The translations under genes and the position numbers were made by a program. The notes beneath the pieces are model-generated. The model did no database searches. It was not told the origin of the DNA and saw nothing but the letters and a program-made list of their open reading frames with translations. This document shows positions 1 to 5,876 of a DNA stretch of 12,402 nt, one piece after another; positions within the stretch are counted from its first letter, which is position 1, and each line of letters opens with the position of its first letter. Source of the stretch: Chloroflexota bacterium (GTDB lineage: Bacteria > Chloroflexota > Limnocylindria > Limnocylindrales > CSP1-4); the NCBI GenBank assembly GCA_025935655.1, contig JAICUV010000084.1, positions 1 to 12,402 of the forward strand, written 5' to 3'.

Positions 1-387
1 AGCCTCACGCTGTGGAGGGACATGCTCGGCCTGCCGGTCGAGCTCATCCTGCCGATCGAGCAGGACCGGGTCACGATCGCCTTCCTCCCGGTAGGGGAGT
101 CGAAGATCGAGCTCGTCCAGCCCACGGACGACACGACGGGCGTCGCCCGCTTCCTCGAGAGCAAGGGCGAGGGGTTCCACCACGTCTGCTTCGAGGTCCC
201 GGACATCAACGCGGCGCTCATGCGCCTCGAGCTCGACGGGATCGAGGTCATCGACCGGGTCGCCCGCAAGGGCGCGGAGGGGCCGGTCGCCTTCCTCCAT
301 CCGCGATCCTGCCACGGCGTGCTCGTGGAGCTCATCGAGGCGCCGGGTGGGCCGGCGTGGGGCGCTCTCGGCTACGAGGGACGCTGA
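1..387 (+). CDS. mce: Methylmalonyl-CoA epimerase, 3' part (5' end outside window)
   Basis: The reading frame is open from base 1 to a TGA at 385-387, so the N-terminus lies outside the window; about 128 codons are present. The protein interconverts (2R)- and (2S)-methylmalonyl-CoA in the propionyl-CoA to succinyl-CoA route. It has the two-module VOC/glyoxalase fold pattern. Visible family signatures are FLPVGESKIELVQP, the GEGFHHVCFEV segment and FLHPRSCHGVLVELIE. Likely metal ligands are the Gln codon at 118-120, a His of the HH pair at 178-183 and the Glu codon at 328-330; the first-strand His ligand of the family would be upstream and is not seen. An ATG at 22-24 is internal (LWRDMLGLPVE is normal epimerase sequence), not the start. 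The gene converges on the minus-strand reductase with a 16-bp overlap of 3' ends. Its product, after mutase, enters the pathway at succinyl-CoA, the substrate of SucCD encoded nearby. Confidence 0.9.
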   Translation, partial: SLTLWRDMLGLPVELILPIEQDRVTIAFLPVGESKIELVQPTDDTTGVARFLESKGEGFHHVCFEVPDINAALMRLELDGIEVIDRVARKGAEGPVAFLHPRSCHGVLVELIEAPGGPAWGALGYEGR

Positions 388-1082
388 GCGCGGCTGCCTG
401 CACCCAGCACGCGGGCGATCACGGCCGCGCCGGCGAGCGATGCGGCGATGACGAGGCCCTGTCGCCAGAGCCAGGCCGATCCGCCGGGATCATCCGGTCC
501 CGGCGACAGCGGACCGGCCACGGGATCGATGCGCAGCAGCGGGACGAAGTCGGTCGCGTGGAGCAGCCGCTCGTCGCTGTCGCGCCATGGGTTCATCCCG
601 CCGAGGAACGACGGCAGCCCCGTTGCCCGGATCAGGGCGGGCAGCACCCTCGCCCGCACGGCCGGCTCCCGCACCTCCGTGACGGTCGCGGCAAGCCGCC
701 GGCCCGGCAGCACCACCTCGACCGACGGGTCCGCGAGGACGTTGCGGTACCACTGCGTGTCCGGCCCGAACCCGGCCACGACCCAGACCGAGCCCTCGGC
801 GACGAGGTAGCTGAGCGGCGTCTCGCGGACGATGCCGGTCCGCCTGCCTCGCGCCCGCAGGAGCAGCATCCAGCCCCCGATCGGGCTGCCGAGCCACGCG
901 CCGAGGCCCGCCCGGTGCACCGGGACCATGAACCAGCGGTTGAGGATCCTGAAGGCCCTCCGCGCCACCGGGTCGAGGCCGTGCAGGACCCCGCCGGCCG
1001 GGGGCGCCGCGAGCGGTGGTGCTGGGGCCGGATCGGAGAACGCGGCGGCGACCGGATCGTCGCGCACGGCGAGGTCTGTCAT
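372..1082 (-). CDS. Ddn-like deazaflavin (F420)-dependent nitroreductase/quinone reductase family protein
   Basis: This is a 236-aa protein of the nitroreductase family usually annotated as deazaflavin (F420)-dependent oxidoreductase, related to mycobacterial Ddn. Family signatures are visible: GRRTGIVRETPLSYL (residues 79-93), then VWVVAGFGPDTQWYRNVLADPSVEV (99-123), the strand-turn-strand core ending in WYxNLxAdPxV. Residues 1-35 are Ala/Pro-rich and probably disordered. Residues 203-227 (WLWRQGLVIAASLAGAAVIARV) look like a C-terminal membrane helix, an addition to the usual family length of about 150 aa. F420 binding is inferred from the family; substrate is unknown. The start is uncertain: the ATG at 1082 is taken, but in-frame GTGs at 1112 and 1067 lie inside a 14-bp direct repeat, and no Shine-Dalgarno is evident. 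It is the last gene of the minus-strand group and its 3' end overlaps the epimerase gene by 16 bp. Confidence 0.8.
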   Translation of the reverse strand: MTDLAVRDDPVAAAFSDPAPAPPLAAPPAGGVLHGLDPVARRAFRILNRWFMVPVHRAGLGAWLGSPIGGWMLLLRARGRRTGIVRETPLSYLVAEGSVWVVAGFGPDTQWYRNVLADPSVEVVLPGRRLAATVTEVREPAVRARVLPALIRATGLPSFLGGMNPWRDSDERLLHATDFVPLLRIDPVAGPLSPGPDDPGGSAWLWRQGLVIAASLAGAAVIARVLGAGSRAQRPS

Positions 1083-1119
1083 GACCGGATGATGGACCGG
1101 GCCGCCGCGCACGGCGAGG
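1061..1119. repeat. 14-bp direct repeat around the reductase start codon
   Basis: CGCGCACGGCGAGG occurs exactly at 1061-1074 and again at 1106-1119, 45 bp apart, flanking the ATG of the reductase gene (1080-1082, minus). GACCGGAT also recurs at 1050-1057 and 1083-1090. In the minus-strand reading frame this gives LAVRGGPV followed by LAVRDDPV, so it looks like a small diverged tandem duplication. It makes the true start of the reductase uncertain. Confidence 0.6.
1089..1094 (-). promoter_or_regulatory. Possible leaderless -10 box for the Ddn-like gene
   Basis: On the minus strand CATCAT is followed by 6 nt and then the ATG at 1082, the same spacing as at icd and at the 156-aa gene. It matches TATAAT at 4 of 6 positions; no -35 was found. 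The match is weak alone and gains support only from the repeated spacing. Confidence 0.25.
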
Positions 1120-1152
1120 GCCGGACGGGCCGCCGGGCGGGCGGTTCGGCCG

Positions 1153-1623
1153 TCAGAAGCCCCAGGCGAAGACCACGTCCCGGGCGCCGGTCGCGGAGCG
1201 GCAGAACGCGACGATCCGGGCCGCGAGGTCGCGGATCCACGGCTTCTCCTCGCGGGGCAGCAGCCCGAGCTCCTGCTCCAGGAGCTCGATCCAGCGGCCC
1301 GCCAGGGCCCCCGTGAGGTCGTCCGGGACCGCCGCGACCGCCCCGATCCAGTCGGGATCCACGCGTTCCACGATCCGCTCCGTGGCGCCATTCGTCCCGT
1401 CGAGCTCGGAGCGTGCGTCCAGGAAGTCCGCGGGCTCTCCGCCGCCGGTCACGGATCGCACCGCCTCGGAGAACAGGTCGAGCCAGGTGGGGTCGAGCCC
1501 GCCACCCAGCGGGAGGTGCGCCGCAAAGCGATCGGGGTCCGAGAACGCCGCCGTGTCGTCCACCGACAGGGCGAGGACGACGTCCCTGGCATCGCCGGCG
1601 ACGAGGTCCATCAGGCTGCTCAT
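1153..1623 (-). CDS. Hypothetical protein, 156 aa, acidic, soluble
   Basis: I do not recognise this family. The protein is acidic, with no signal peptide, membrane helix or cysteine cluster. It reads as mostly alpha-helical: MSSLMDLVAGDARDVVLALSV at the N-terminus, DPTWLDLFSEAVRSV in the middle, and a WIELLEQELGLL ... EKPWIRDLAARIVAFCRSA stretch near the C-terminus, ending in VVFAWGF. Codon use and third-position GC match the neighbours, and the reading frame is intact over its whole length, so it is probably a real gene. The ATG at 1623 is preferred over the in-frame ATG four codons later, because a TAGACT box sits exactly 6 nt upstream of it and there is no Shine-Dalgarno, as expected for a leaderless message. 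It lies 18 nt downstream of the DinB gene and 70 nt upstream of the Ddn-like gene, so it could also be read through from sucCD. Confidence 0.65.
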   Translation of the reverse strand: MSSLMDLVAGDARDVVLALSVDDTAAFSDPDRFAAHLPLGGGLDPTWLDLFSEAVRSVTGGGEPADFLDARSELDGTNGATERIVERVDPDWIGAVAAVPDDLTGALAGRWIELLEQELGLLPREEKPWIRDLAARIVAFCRSATGARDVVFAWGF

Positions 1624-1629
1624 GGGCGA

Positions 1630-1635
1630 AGTCTA
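1630..1635 (-). promoter_or_regulatory. -10 box (TAGACT) with leaderless spacing before the 156-aa gene
   Basis: The minus strand reads CTAGACT, then TCGCCC, then the ATG at 1623. A -10 box ending 6 nt before the start codon places the transcription start at or next to the A of ATG, which is the arrangement of leaderless genes. No convincing -35 hexamer exists at 16-18 bp; that position is occupied by the 14-bp palindrome at 1645-1658. The box resembles the one before icd (TAGAAT, also 6 nt from ATG). Confidence 0.45.
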
Positions 1636-1641
1636 GCGGGC

Positions 1642-2130
1642 CTACCCAGACGTCTGGGCGAGCGTTTCCGCGAAGAAGATCATGTCCAGGTCGCCCGGCG
1701 ACCGCCCCGCCTCGGTGAGGATCGTGGCCGCCTCCGAGCGGTGCTGCGTCCCGTGGTTCACCACGTGCGCGAGCATCTGCCAGAACGGCACACCGTCACC
1801 CAGCGCGTCGAGCCACTCGTCGGTGAGCGTGCCCAGCCACGCGTCCATCGCATCCCACTCCTGCGCCCAGCGGCGCGCGAGCCCATCGGGCGAGGGGAGT
1901 GGCTCACGCTCCGGCCGGGCGGCCGCGGCAGCGTCGTCGTCGCCGCCGAGGCCCAGCCGCCAGCGCGTGTGGGCGCCGAGCTGGTGGACGAGGATCGAGC
2001 CGAGCCCGCGGTCACCCACGACGCCCGTGGCGCCCCAGACCTCGTCGGGCACGCCTTCGATGACGGACAGCACGCGCCTGGTCGCCCACCGGTCGAACGC
2101 GAACAGGTACGCGATGTCCGTCGTGCGCAA
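1642..2130 (-). CDS. DinB/YfiT-superfamily protein
   Basis: This 162-aa protein has the DinB four-helix-bundle pattern. The N-terminal helix is DIAYLFAFDRWATRRVLSVI (residues 5-24), and the family metal triad fits His49 (LVHQLGAHTRW), His126 and His130 (AHVVNHGTQHRSE), followed by the typical ILTEAGRSPGDLD ending. The family includes metal-dependent thiol transferases acting on bacillithiol or mycothiol and many uncharacterised members; the substrate cannot be told from sequence. The start is TTG at 2130: it preserves the conserved first helix, and no in-frame ATG occurs until residue 95. That TTG lies 3 nt after the sucD stop codon, so translation is probably coupled to sucD. Co-transcription with sucCD is inferred from this spacing; a functional link to the TCA cycle is not obvious. 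It may instead be a passenger gene in the operon. Confidence 0.85.
   Translation of the reverse strand: MRTTDIAYLFAFDRWATRRVLSVIEGVPDEVWGATGVVGDRGLGSILVHQLGAHTRWRLGLGGDDDAAAAARPEREPLPSPDGLARRWAQEWDAMDAWLGTLTDEWLDALGDGVPFWQMLAHVVNHGTQHRSEAATILTEAGRSPGDLDMIFFAETLAQTSG
1645..1658. promoter_or_regulatory. Perfect 14-bp palindrome, candidate operator or hairpin
   Basis: CCCAGACGTCTGGG is a perfect palindrome. It covers the last codons of the DinB gene just before its stop codon and sits 9 bp upstream of the TAGACT box of the 156-aa gene, about where a -35 element or an activator/repressor would be. As RNA it could form only a 5-bp stem with a 4-nt loop, without a U-tract, so a protein-binding site is the more likely reading. 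It may also be chance in a GC-rich coding end. Confidence 0.35.
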
Positions 2131-2133
2131 CGG

Positions 2134-3018
2134 CTAGCCCCGGTAGCCGGCGTCGCGCAGCAGCGCCGGCAGCTCGGTAGGGGAGCCCGCGACGCGGAAC
2201 CCGGCCGCCTCGAGGGCCGTGACCTTGGAGGCCGCGGTGCCCTTGCCGCCGGAGATGATCGCGCCGGCGTGGCCCATCCGCTTGCCCTCGGGCGCGGTGC
2301 GGCCCGCGATGAAGGCGACCTTCGGGATGTCCGCCATGTGCTCGGCGGCCCACGCGGCCGCCTCCTCCTCGGCCGTCCCGCCGATCTCGCCGATGAGCAC
2401 CAGCGCCTCGGTCTCCGGGTCGGCGGCGAACAGCTTGAGCACGTCGATGTGCTGGGTGCCGACGATCGGGTCGCCGCCGATGCCCACGCAGGTCGACTGC
2501 CCCAGGCCCGCGTCGGTCATCGCCTGGACGGCCTCGTACGTGAGCGTGCCCGAGCGGGAGACCACGCCGACTCGCCCCTCGCGGTGGATCGAGCCCGGGA
2601 TGATGCCCACCTTCGCCGTCCCGGGGGACGTGGCGCCGGGGCAGTTGGGCCCGATGAGCCGTGCCCCGGCGAGCCGGACCTCCTCCACGACCGGGATCAT
2701 GTCCAGCGCGGGGATGCCCTCGGTGATGCAGAAGATGGTCGTGATGCCGGCGGCCACGCTCTCGAGCACCGCGTCCGGCGCGCCGGCGGCGGGCACGAAG
2801 ATGCAGGACGTGTTGGCGCCGGTCTCGCGCACCGCCTCGGCCACGGTGTTGAACACCGGGACCCTGCCGTCCAGCGCGGACTGGCCGCCCTTGCCGGGGG
2901 TGACGCCGGCGACCAGCGGGGTGCCGTACTCGAGCATCGCCCGGCTGTGGAACTCGCCCTCGCGACCCGTGATGCCCTGGACCACGAGGCGGGTGTCGCG
3001 CCCGATCAGGATGCTCAT
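2134..3018 (-). CDS. sucD: Succinyl-CoA ligase, alpha subunit
   Basis: This 294-aa subunit binds CoA and carries the phosphohistidine in the conversion of succinyl-CoA to succinate with ATP or GTP formation, in the cytoplasmic TCA cycle. The CoA-binding Rossmann start is VVQGITGREGEFHSRAMLEYGT (around residues 12-33). FVPAAGAPDAVLE and IGPNCPGATSPG (122-133) follow. The ligase domain contains GVVSRSGTLTYE (151-162) and the active-site segment RMGHAGAIISGGKG, with His250 matching the phosphorylated His246 of Escherichia coli SucD. Length and motifs are normal for the family. The ATG at 3018 overlaps the sucC stop (ATGA), which indicates translational coupling and equal subunit synthesis. The DinB gene follows after 3 nt. 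Confidence 0.97.
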   Translation of the reverse strand: MSILIGRDTRLVVQGITGREGEFHSRAMLEYGTPLVAGVTPGKGGQSALDGRVPVFNTVAEAVRETGANTSCIFVPAAGAPDAVLESVAAGITTIFCITEGIPALDMIPVVEEVRLAGARLIGPNCPGATSPGTAKVGIIPGSIHREGRVGVVSRSGTLTYEAVQAMTDAGLGQSTCVGIGGDPIVGTQHIDVLKLFAADPETEALVLIGEIGGTAEEEAAAWAAEHMADIPKVAFIAGRTAPEGKRMGHAGAIISGGKGTAASKVTALEAAGFRVAGSPTELPALLRDAGYRG

Positions 3019-4199
3019 GCCGCCGCCCCCTTGGCTGCCGCGACCGCCTTCGCGGCGGCCTCATCGAGGCTGCTCGCGGTCACGAACCGGGCCGCCTCCA
3101 GGAGCTCCGCGGCCTCGGTCGCGTTGGTGCCCACGATGCGCACGACCATCGGGACGTCGCGCACCTGCTGGGCGCGGGCCTCGATGAGGCCCTTGGCGAC
3201 CTCGTCGCCCCGGGTGATGCCGCCGAAGATGTTGACGAGGATGGCCTTGACGTTCGGGTCCTCGAGGATCAGCCGCATCGCGGCCGCCACGCGGTCGGCC
3301 TTGGCGCCGCCGCCGATGTCCAGGAAGTTGGCCGGCTGGCCGCCGGCCCGGTTCACGAGGTCCATCGTCGTCATCGCGAGGCCCGCGCCGTTGACCATGC
3401 AGCCGATGTCGCCCTCGAGCTTGATGAACGTCAGGTCGTAGCGCCGCGCCTCCACGTCCGTCGGGTCCTCGGCGTCCATGTCGCGGAGTGCCTCGAGGTC
3501 GGGATGGCGGGGGAGCGCCGAGTCGTCGAGCGTGATCTTCGCGTCGAGGCAGACGAGCCGCTCCACGGGCGTCCCGTCGGCGTTGTGCTCGCTGATGACC
3601 GCCAGCGGGTTGATCTCCACGAGGTCGGCGTCGTACGCCAGCATCGTGCGCAGGAGGCCCTTCGCGATCGCCGCGCCCGCCTTCCAGTGCGCCCCGAACC
3701 CGATCTTGAACGCGAGCTCGCGGGCCGCGTAGTCGGGCAGCCCGAGGAGCGGATCGGCGTGCTCGTAGACGATGGCATCGGGGTTGTCGACCGCCACCTG
3801 CTCGATCTCGACGCCACCCTCCGCGGAGCCGATGAACATCAGCCGCTTCGTCGCCCGGTCGAGCACGACGGACAGGTAGTACTCCTTGACGATCTCGGCG
3901 GCCGGGCCCACGAGGACCCGGCGCACCGGCAGTCCCTTGATCTCGAGGGCGAGGATCTCCGACGCCACGTCCTCGGCCTCATCGGCCGTCGCCGCGAGCT
4001 TGACGCCGCCGGCCTTGCCGCGACCACCCACCAGCACCTGGGCCTTGATGACGACCTTGCGGGTGGCGTTGTCGGGGTCGGCGAGGAATCGCACCGCCGC
4101 CGCCCTGGCCTGGGTCGGGGTTCGGGCGACCTCCCACGCGGGGACGGGGAGCCCCTGGGCGACGAGCAGCGACTTCGCGTCGGCTTCGTGGATCTTCAC
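3015..4199 (-). CDS. sucC: Succinyl-CoA ligase, beta subunit
   Basis: This 394-aa ATP-grasp subunit binds the nucleotide and succinate in succinyl-CoA ligase. Visible are the N-terminal VKIHEADAKSLLVAQGLPVP, the ATP-grasp KAQVLVGGRGKAGGVKL (residues 52-68), VEINPLAV (194-201) with Asn197, and Asp219 as likely magnesium ligands, GDIGCMVNGAGLAMTTMD (263-280), NFLDIGGGA (291-299) and the CoA/phosphate loop NIFGGITRGDEVAKG (323-337). The start is taken as GTG at 4199: it gives exactly the family N-terminus (E. coli SucC is 388 aa), and a GGAGG lies upstream on the minus strand. A longer reading from an ATG at 4322 would add about 41 residues of Arg/Ser/Gly-rich sequence with no family match. Nucleotide preference (ATP or GTP) cannot be decided here. 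The gene is divergent from icd, and the two share a 224-bp control region. Confidence 0.97.
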   Translation of the reverse strand: MKIHEADAKSLLVAQGLPVPAWEVARTPTQARAAAVRFLADPDNATRKVVIKAQVLVGGRGKAGGVKLAATADEAEDVASEILALEIKGLPVRRVLVGPAAEIVKEYYLSVVLDRATKRLMFIGSAEGGVEIEQVAVDNPDAIVYEHADPLLGLPDYAARELAFKIGFGAHWKAGAAIAKGLLRTMLAYDADLVEINPLAVISEHNADGTPVERLVCLDAKITLDDSALPRHPDLEALRDMDAEDPTDVEARRYDLTFIKLEGDIGCMVNGAGLAMTTMDLVNRAGGQPANFLDIGGGAKADRVAAAMRLILEDPNVKAILVNIFGGITRGDEVAKGLIEARAQQVRDVPMVVRIVGTNATEAAELLEAARFVTASSLDEAAAKAVAAAKGAAA

Positions 4200-4212
4200 G
4201 CGACGGGCGAGA

Positions 4213-4217
4213 CCTCC
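4213..4217 (-). promoter_or_regulatory. Ribosome binding site of sucC
   Basis: The minus strand reads GGAGG here, 13 nt before the GTG at 4199. The spacing is long but it is the only good Shine-Dalgarno in the leader, and it supports the GTG start over the ATG at 4322, which lies upstream of the GGAGG. Confidence 0.5.
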
Positions 4218-4243
4218 GGCGGACGGGCATTGGGCGGAGGTCG

Positions 4244-4249
4244 ATGATA
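4244..4249 (-). promoter_or_regulatory. Candidate -10 box (TATCAT) for the sucCD operon
   Basis: The minus strand reads CTATCATCGA, with TATCAT matching TATAAT at 5 of 6 positions. It would give a leader of about 38 nt containing the GGAGG. The -35 position has no good hexamer; the spacer is occupied by the 19-bp inverted repeat at 4252-4270. Confidence 0.4.
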
Positions 4250-4251
4250 GC

Positions 4252-4270
4252 CGCCCGCGGACCGCGGGCG
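4252..4270. promoter_or_regulatory. 19-bp inverted repeat in the sucC/icd divergent region, candidate operator
   Basis: CGCCCGCGG and CCGCGGGCG are exact reverse complements around a single central A. The element begins 2 bp upstream of the candidate sucC -10 box, so a bound dimeric regulator would cover the -35/spacer region. The base composition is low-complexity GC, so chance is a real alternative. Confidence 0.4.
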
Positions 4271-4411
4271 ACGACGCGGATCGCCCCGGTCGTCCGGATC
4301 GACCCTCGTCGGCGCGCTCCACGACGGACGCACCGCCCCCATCACCCCGGACCTGCCGGATGGCCGGGTGACGCGGAGCCGGTCGACCCGCGCCGGGCCT
4401 GCTCGCCGGGC

Positions 4412-4417
4412 TAGAAT
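4412..4417 (+). promoter_or_regulatory. -10 box (TAGAAT) with leaderless spacing before icd
   Basis: CTAGAAT is followed by GCGGCC and then the ATG of icd at 4424. TAGAAT matches the sigma-70-type consensus at 5 of 6 positions. Six bases between box and ATG put the transcription start at the start codon, so the icd message is probably leaderless; no Shine-Dalgarno lies upstream of the ATG. No -35 hexamer was found at 16-18 bp. Confidence 0.55.
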
Positions 4418-4423
4418 GCGGCC

Positions 4424-5449
4424 ATGGCCCATCGAGTCACCCTGATCCCCGGCGACGGCATCGGTCCGGAGCTGGCGGACGCGACGCGTCGCGTCCTCGA
4501 CGCCTCGGGCGTCGCCTTCGACTGGGAGGTCCAGGACGCCGGCGAGGGCGTCATGGCCCAGTACGGGACCCCGCTCCCGGAGCACGTCCTGGAGTCGATC
4601 CGGCGCAACAAGGTCGCCCTCAAGGGCCCGATCACGACCCCCGTGGGCTCCGGCTTCCGGAGCGTCAACGTGACCCTCCGCCAGACGCTGGGGCTGTACG
4701 CGAACCTGCGCCCGGCACGCTCCATCAAGGGCCTCGAGACCCGCTACGACGACGTGGACCTCGTGATCGTGCGCGAGAACACCGAGGACCTGTACGCGGG
4801 CATCGAGCACATGGTCGGCCCCGATGCCGCGGAGAGCATCAAGATCATCACCCGCGCCGCCTCGGAGCGGATCGCCCGGTTCGCCTTCGAGTACGCGGTC
4901 GCGAACGGTCGCCGGAAGGTCACGGCGGTCCACAAGGCGAACATCATGAAGCTCTCGGACGGGCTGTTCCTGGAGAGCTGCCGGACGGTCGCGGCGGACT
5001 ACGAGGGCAGGATCGAGTTCGAGGACCGCATCGTCGACAACATGTGCATGCAGCTCGTGCAGAAGCCCGAGCTGTACGACGTCATGGTGCTGCCGAACCT
5101 GTACGGCGACATCGTGTCCGACCTGTGCGCGGGCCTCGTCGGCGGCCTCGGCGTCGCCCCGGGCGCGAACATCGGCATCGAGGCGTCCGTGTTCGAGCCG
5201 GTGCACGGGTCCGCGCCCAAGTACGCGGGCCTGGACAAGGCCAATCCCACGGCGCTCATCCTGTCGGGTGTCCTCATGCTCCGCCACCTCGGCGAGCAGG
5301 ACGCCGCCGTGCGCGTCGAGACGGCGCTGCGCGACGTCATCGCCGAGGGCGCCCACACCACCTACGACCTCGGCGGCTCCACGGGTACCGCGGGCTTCGC
5401 CGACGCCATCATCGAGCGGCTCGGCACGTCCGCCGGGGCCGCGTCCTAG
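4424..5449 (+). CDS. icd: Isocitrate dehydrogenase, short NAD-type subfamily (coenzyme uncertain)
   Basis: This 341-aa decarboxylating dehydrogenase belongs to the isocitrate/isopropylmalate dehydrogenase family and converts isocitrate to 2-oxoglutarate and CO2. The N-terminus is VTLIPGDGIGPEL. Substrate residues align with E. coli Icd: Ser80, Asn82, Arg86 (SVNVTLRQ), Arg96, Arg118 (RENTEDLYAG), Tyr124, Lys171, and metal ligands Asp205, Asp229, Asp233. The Ser/Asn pattern and the neighbouring sucCD and sdh genes favour isocitrate over isopropylmalate; homoisocitrate remains possible. The coenzyme site is mixed: HGSAPKYAGLDKANP keeps the Lys266-Tyr267 pair of NADP enzymes, but has Ala273, and YDLGG (314-318) lacks the second NADP-binding Arg. 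The length is that of short NAD enzymes. It is the first gene of the plus-strand unit, with a leaderless-type promoter, and sdhC follows after 34 nt. Confidence 0.88.
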   Translation: MAHRVTLIPGDGIGPELADATRRVLDASGVAFDWEVQDAGEGVMAQYGTPLPEHVLESIRRNKVALKGPITTPVGSGFRSVNVTLRQTLGLYANLRPARSIKGLETRYDDVDLVIVRENTEDLYAGIEHMVGPDAAESIKIITRAASERIARFAFEYAVANGRRKVTAVHKANIMKLSDGLFLESCRTVAADYEGRIEFEDRIVDNMCMQLVQKPELYDVMVLPNLYGDIVSDLCAGLVGGLGVAPGANIGIEASVFEPVHGSAPKYAGLDKANPTALILSGVLMLRHLGEQDAAVRVETALRDVIAEGAHTTYDLGGSTGTAGFADAIIERLGTSAGAAS

Positions 5450-5474
5450 GCCGCAGCGCGGTCACAGGTTCAAC

Positions 5475-5479
5475 GGAGG
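5475..5479 (+). promoter_or_regulatory. Ribosome binding site of sdhC
   Basis: GGAGG ends 4 nt before the ATG at 5484. Together with the family N-terminus it selects this ATG over the longer in-frame extension that would run back into icd. Confidence 0.6.
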
Positions 5480-5483
5480 CTGC

Positions 5484-5876
5484 ATGCTCCTGCGCTATCG
5501 GGGCAGCGAAGGGATGCTCGCGTGGGCGTTCCACCGCATCTCGGGGGTGGCGATCTGGGCGTTCATCCTGCTCCACGTCCTCGACATCTGGCTGGCGGGC
5601 GTCAACCCGAAGCTCTATGACGAGGTCCTGCAGGTGTACGCGAGCCCGATCGGCAGGGTCCTGGAGTCGCTGCTCGGCGCGGCACTCCTGTACCACGCCC
5701 TCAACGGCCTCCGGATCATCATCATGGACTTCTGGCCGTCGATGACGCGCTACCACAAGCAGCTGTGGTACCTGAACTGGATCCTGTTCGCCCTCATCGG
5801 CCTGCCGATCCTCATCCAGATCATGGCGCCGGCCTTCGGGTTCGCGCCGCCGTTCGCGTTCGGGGGTGGGTCATGA
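5484..5876 (+). CDS. sdhC: Succinate dehydrogenase cytochrome b556 subunit
   Basis: This 130-aa membrane anchor belongs to succinate:quinone oxidoreductase. Three helices are visible: about residues 12-36, 57-82 and 96-116. AFHRISGV holds Arg18, matching the quinone-site Arg31 of E. coli SdhC; the E. coli Ser27 position is Trp14 here. HALNGLRIIIMDF starts with His71, matching the E. coli haem ligand His84. A further His31 in helix 1 (LLHVLDIW) has no E. coli counterpart. The start is the ATG at 5484, behind GGAGG. Its stop overlaps the sdhD start (ATGA). The subunit pairs with SdhD to hold haem b and quinone and to anchor SdhAB to the inner face of the membrane. Confidence 0.93.
   Translation: MLLRYRGSEGMLAWAFHRISGVAIWAFILLHVLDIWLAGVNPKLYDEVLQVYASPIGRVLESLLGAALLYHALNGLRIIIMDFWPSMTRYHKQLWYLNWILFALIGLPILIQIMAPAFGFAPPFAFGGGS

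Larger units (their letters stand above)
4200..4423. other. Divergent control region between sucC and icd
   Basis: These 224 bp hold no gene that I can support. They contain, from left to right, the sucC GGAGG, a TATCAT box on the minus strand, a 19-bp inverted repeat, an imperfect inverted repeat (TCACCCCGG at 4342-4350 against CCGGGTGA at 4364-4371, one bulged C) and the icd -10 box at 4412-4417. It is the obvious place for coordinated control of the two TCA transcription units. No riboswitch fold was recognised. Confidence 0.55.

Noticed and set aside
1516..3441. A 641-codon plus-strand open frame across the DinB gene, sucD and part of sucC
   Set aside because: It runs through three recognised minus-strand genes and has no family resemblance, only Arg/Gly/Ala/His-rich low-complexity sequence.
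4200..4322. N-terminal extension of sucC to an ATG at 4322
   Set aside because: The added 41 residues match nothing in the family, and the GGAGG ribosome site and the promoter candidate would lie inside it. The GTG at 4199 gives the conserved N-terminus.
4424..5449. 3-isopropylmalate dehydrogenase (LeuB) as the identity of icd
   Set aside because: The substrate region reads SVNVTLRQTLGLYANLRP with Ser80 and Asn82, the isocitrate pattern, and the neighbours are TCA-cycle genes; homoisocitrate dehydrogenase remains a lesser alternative.
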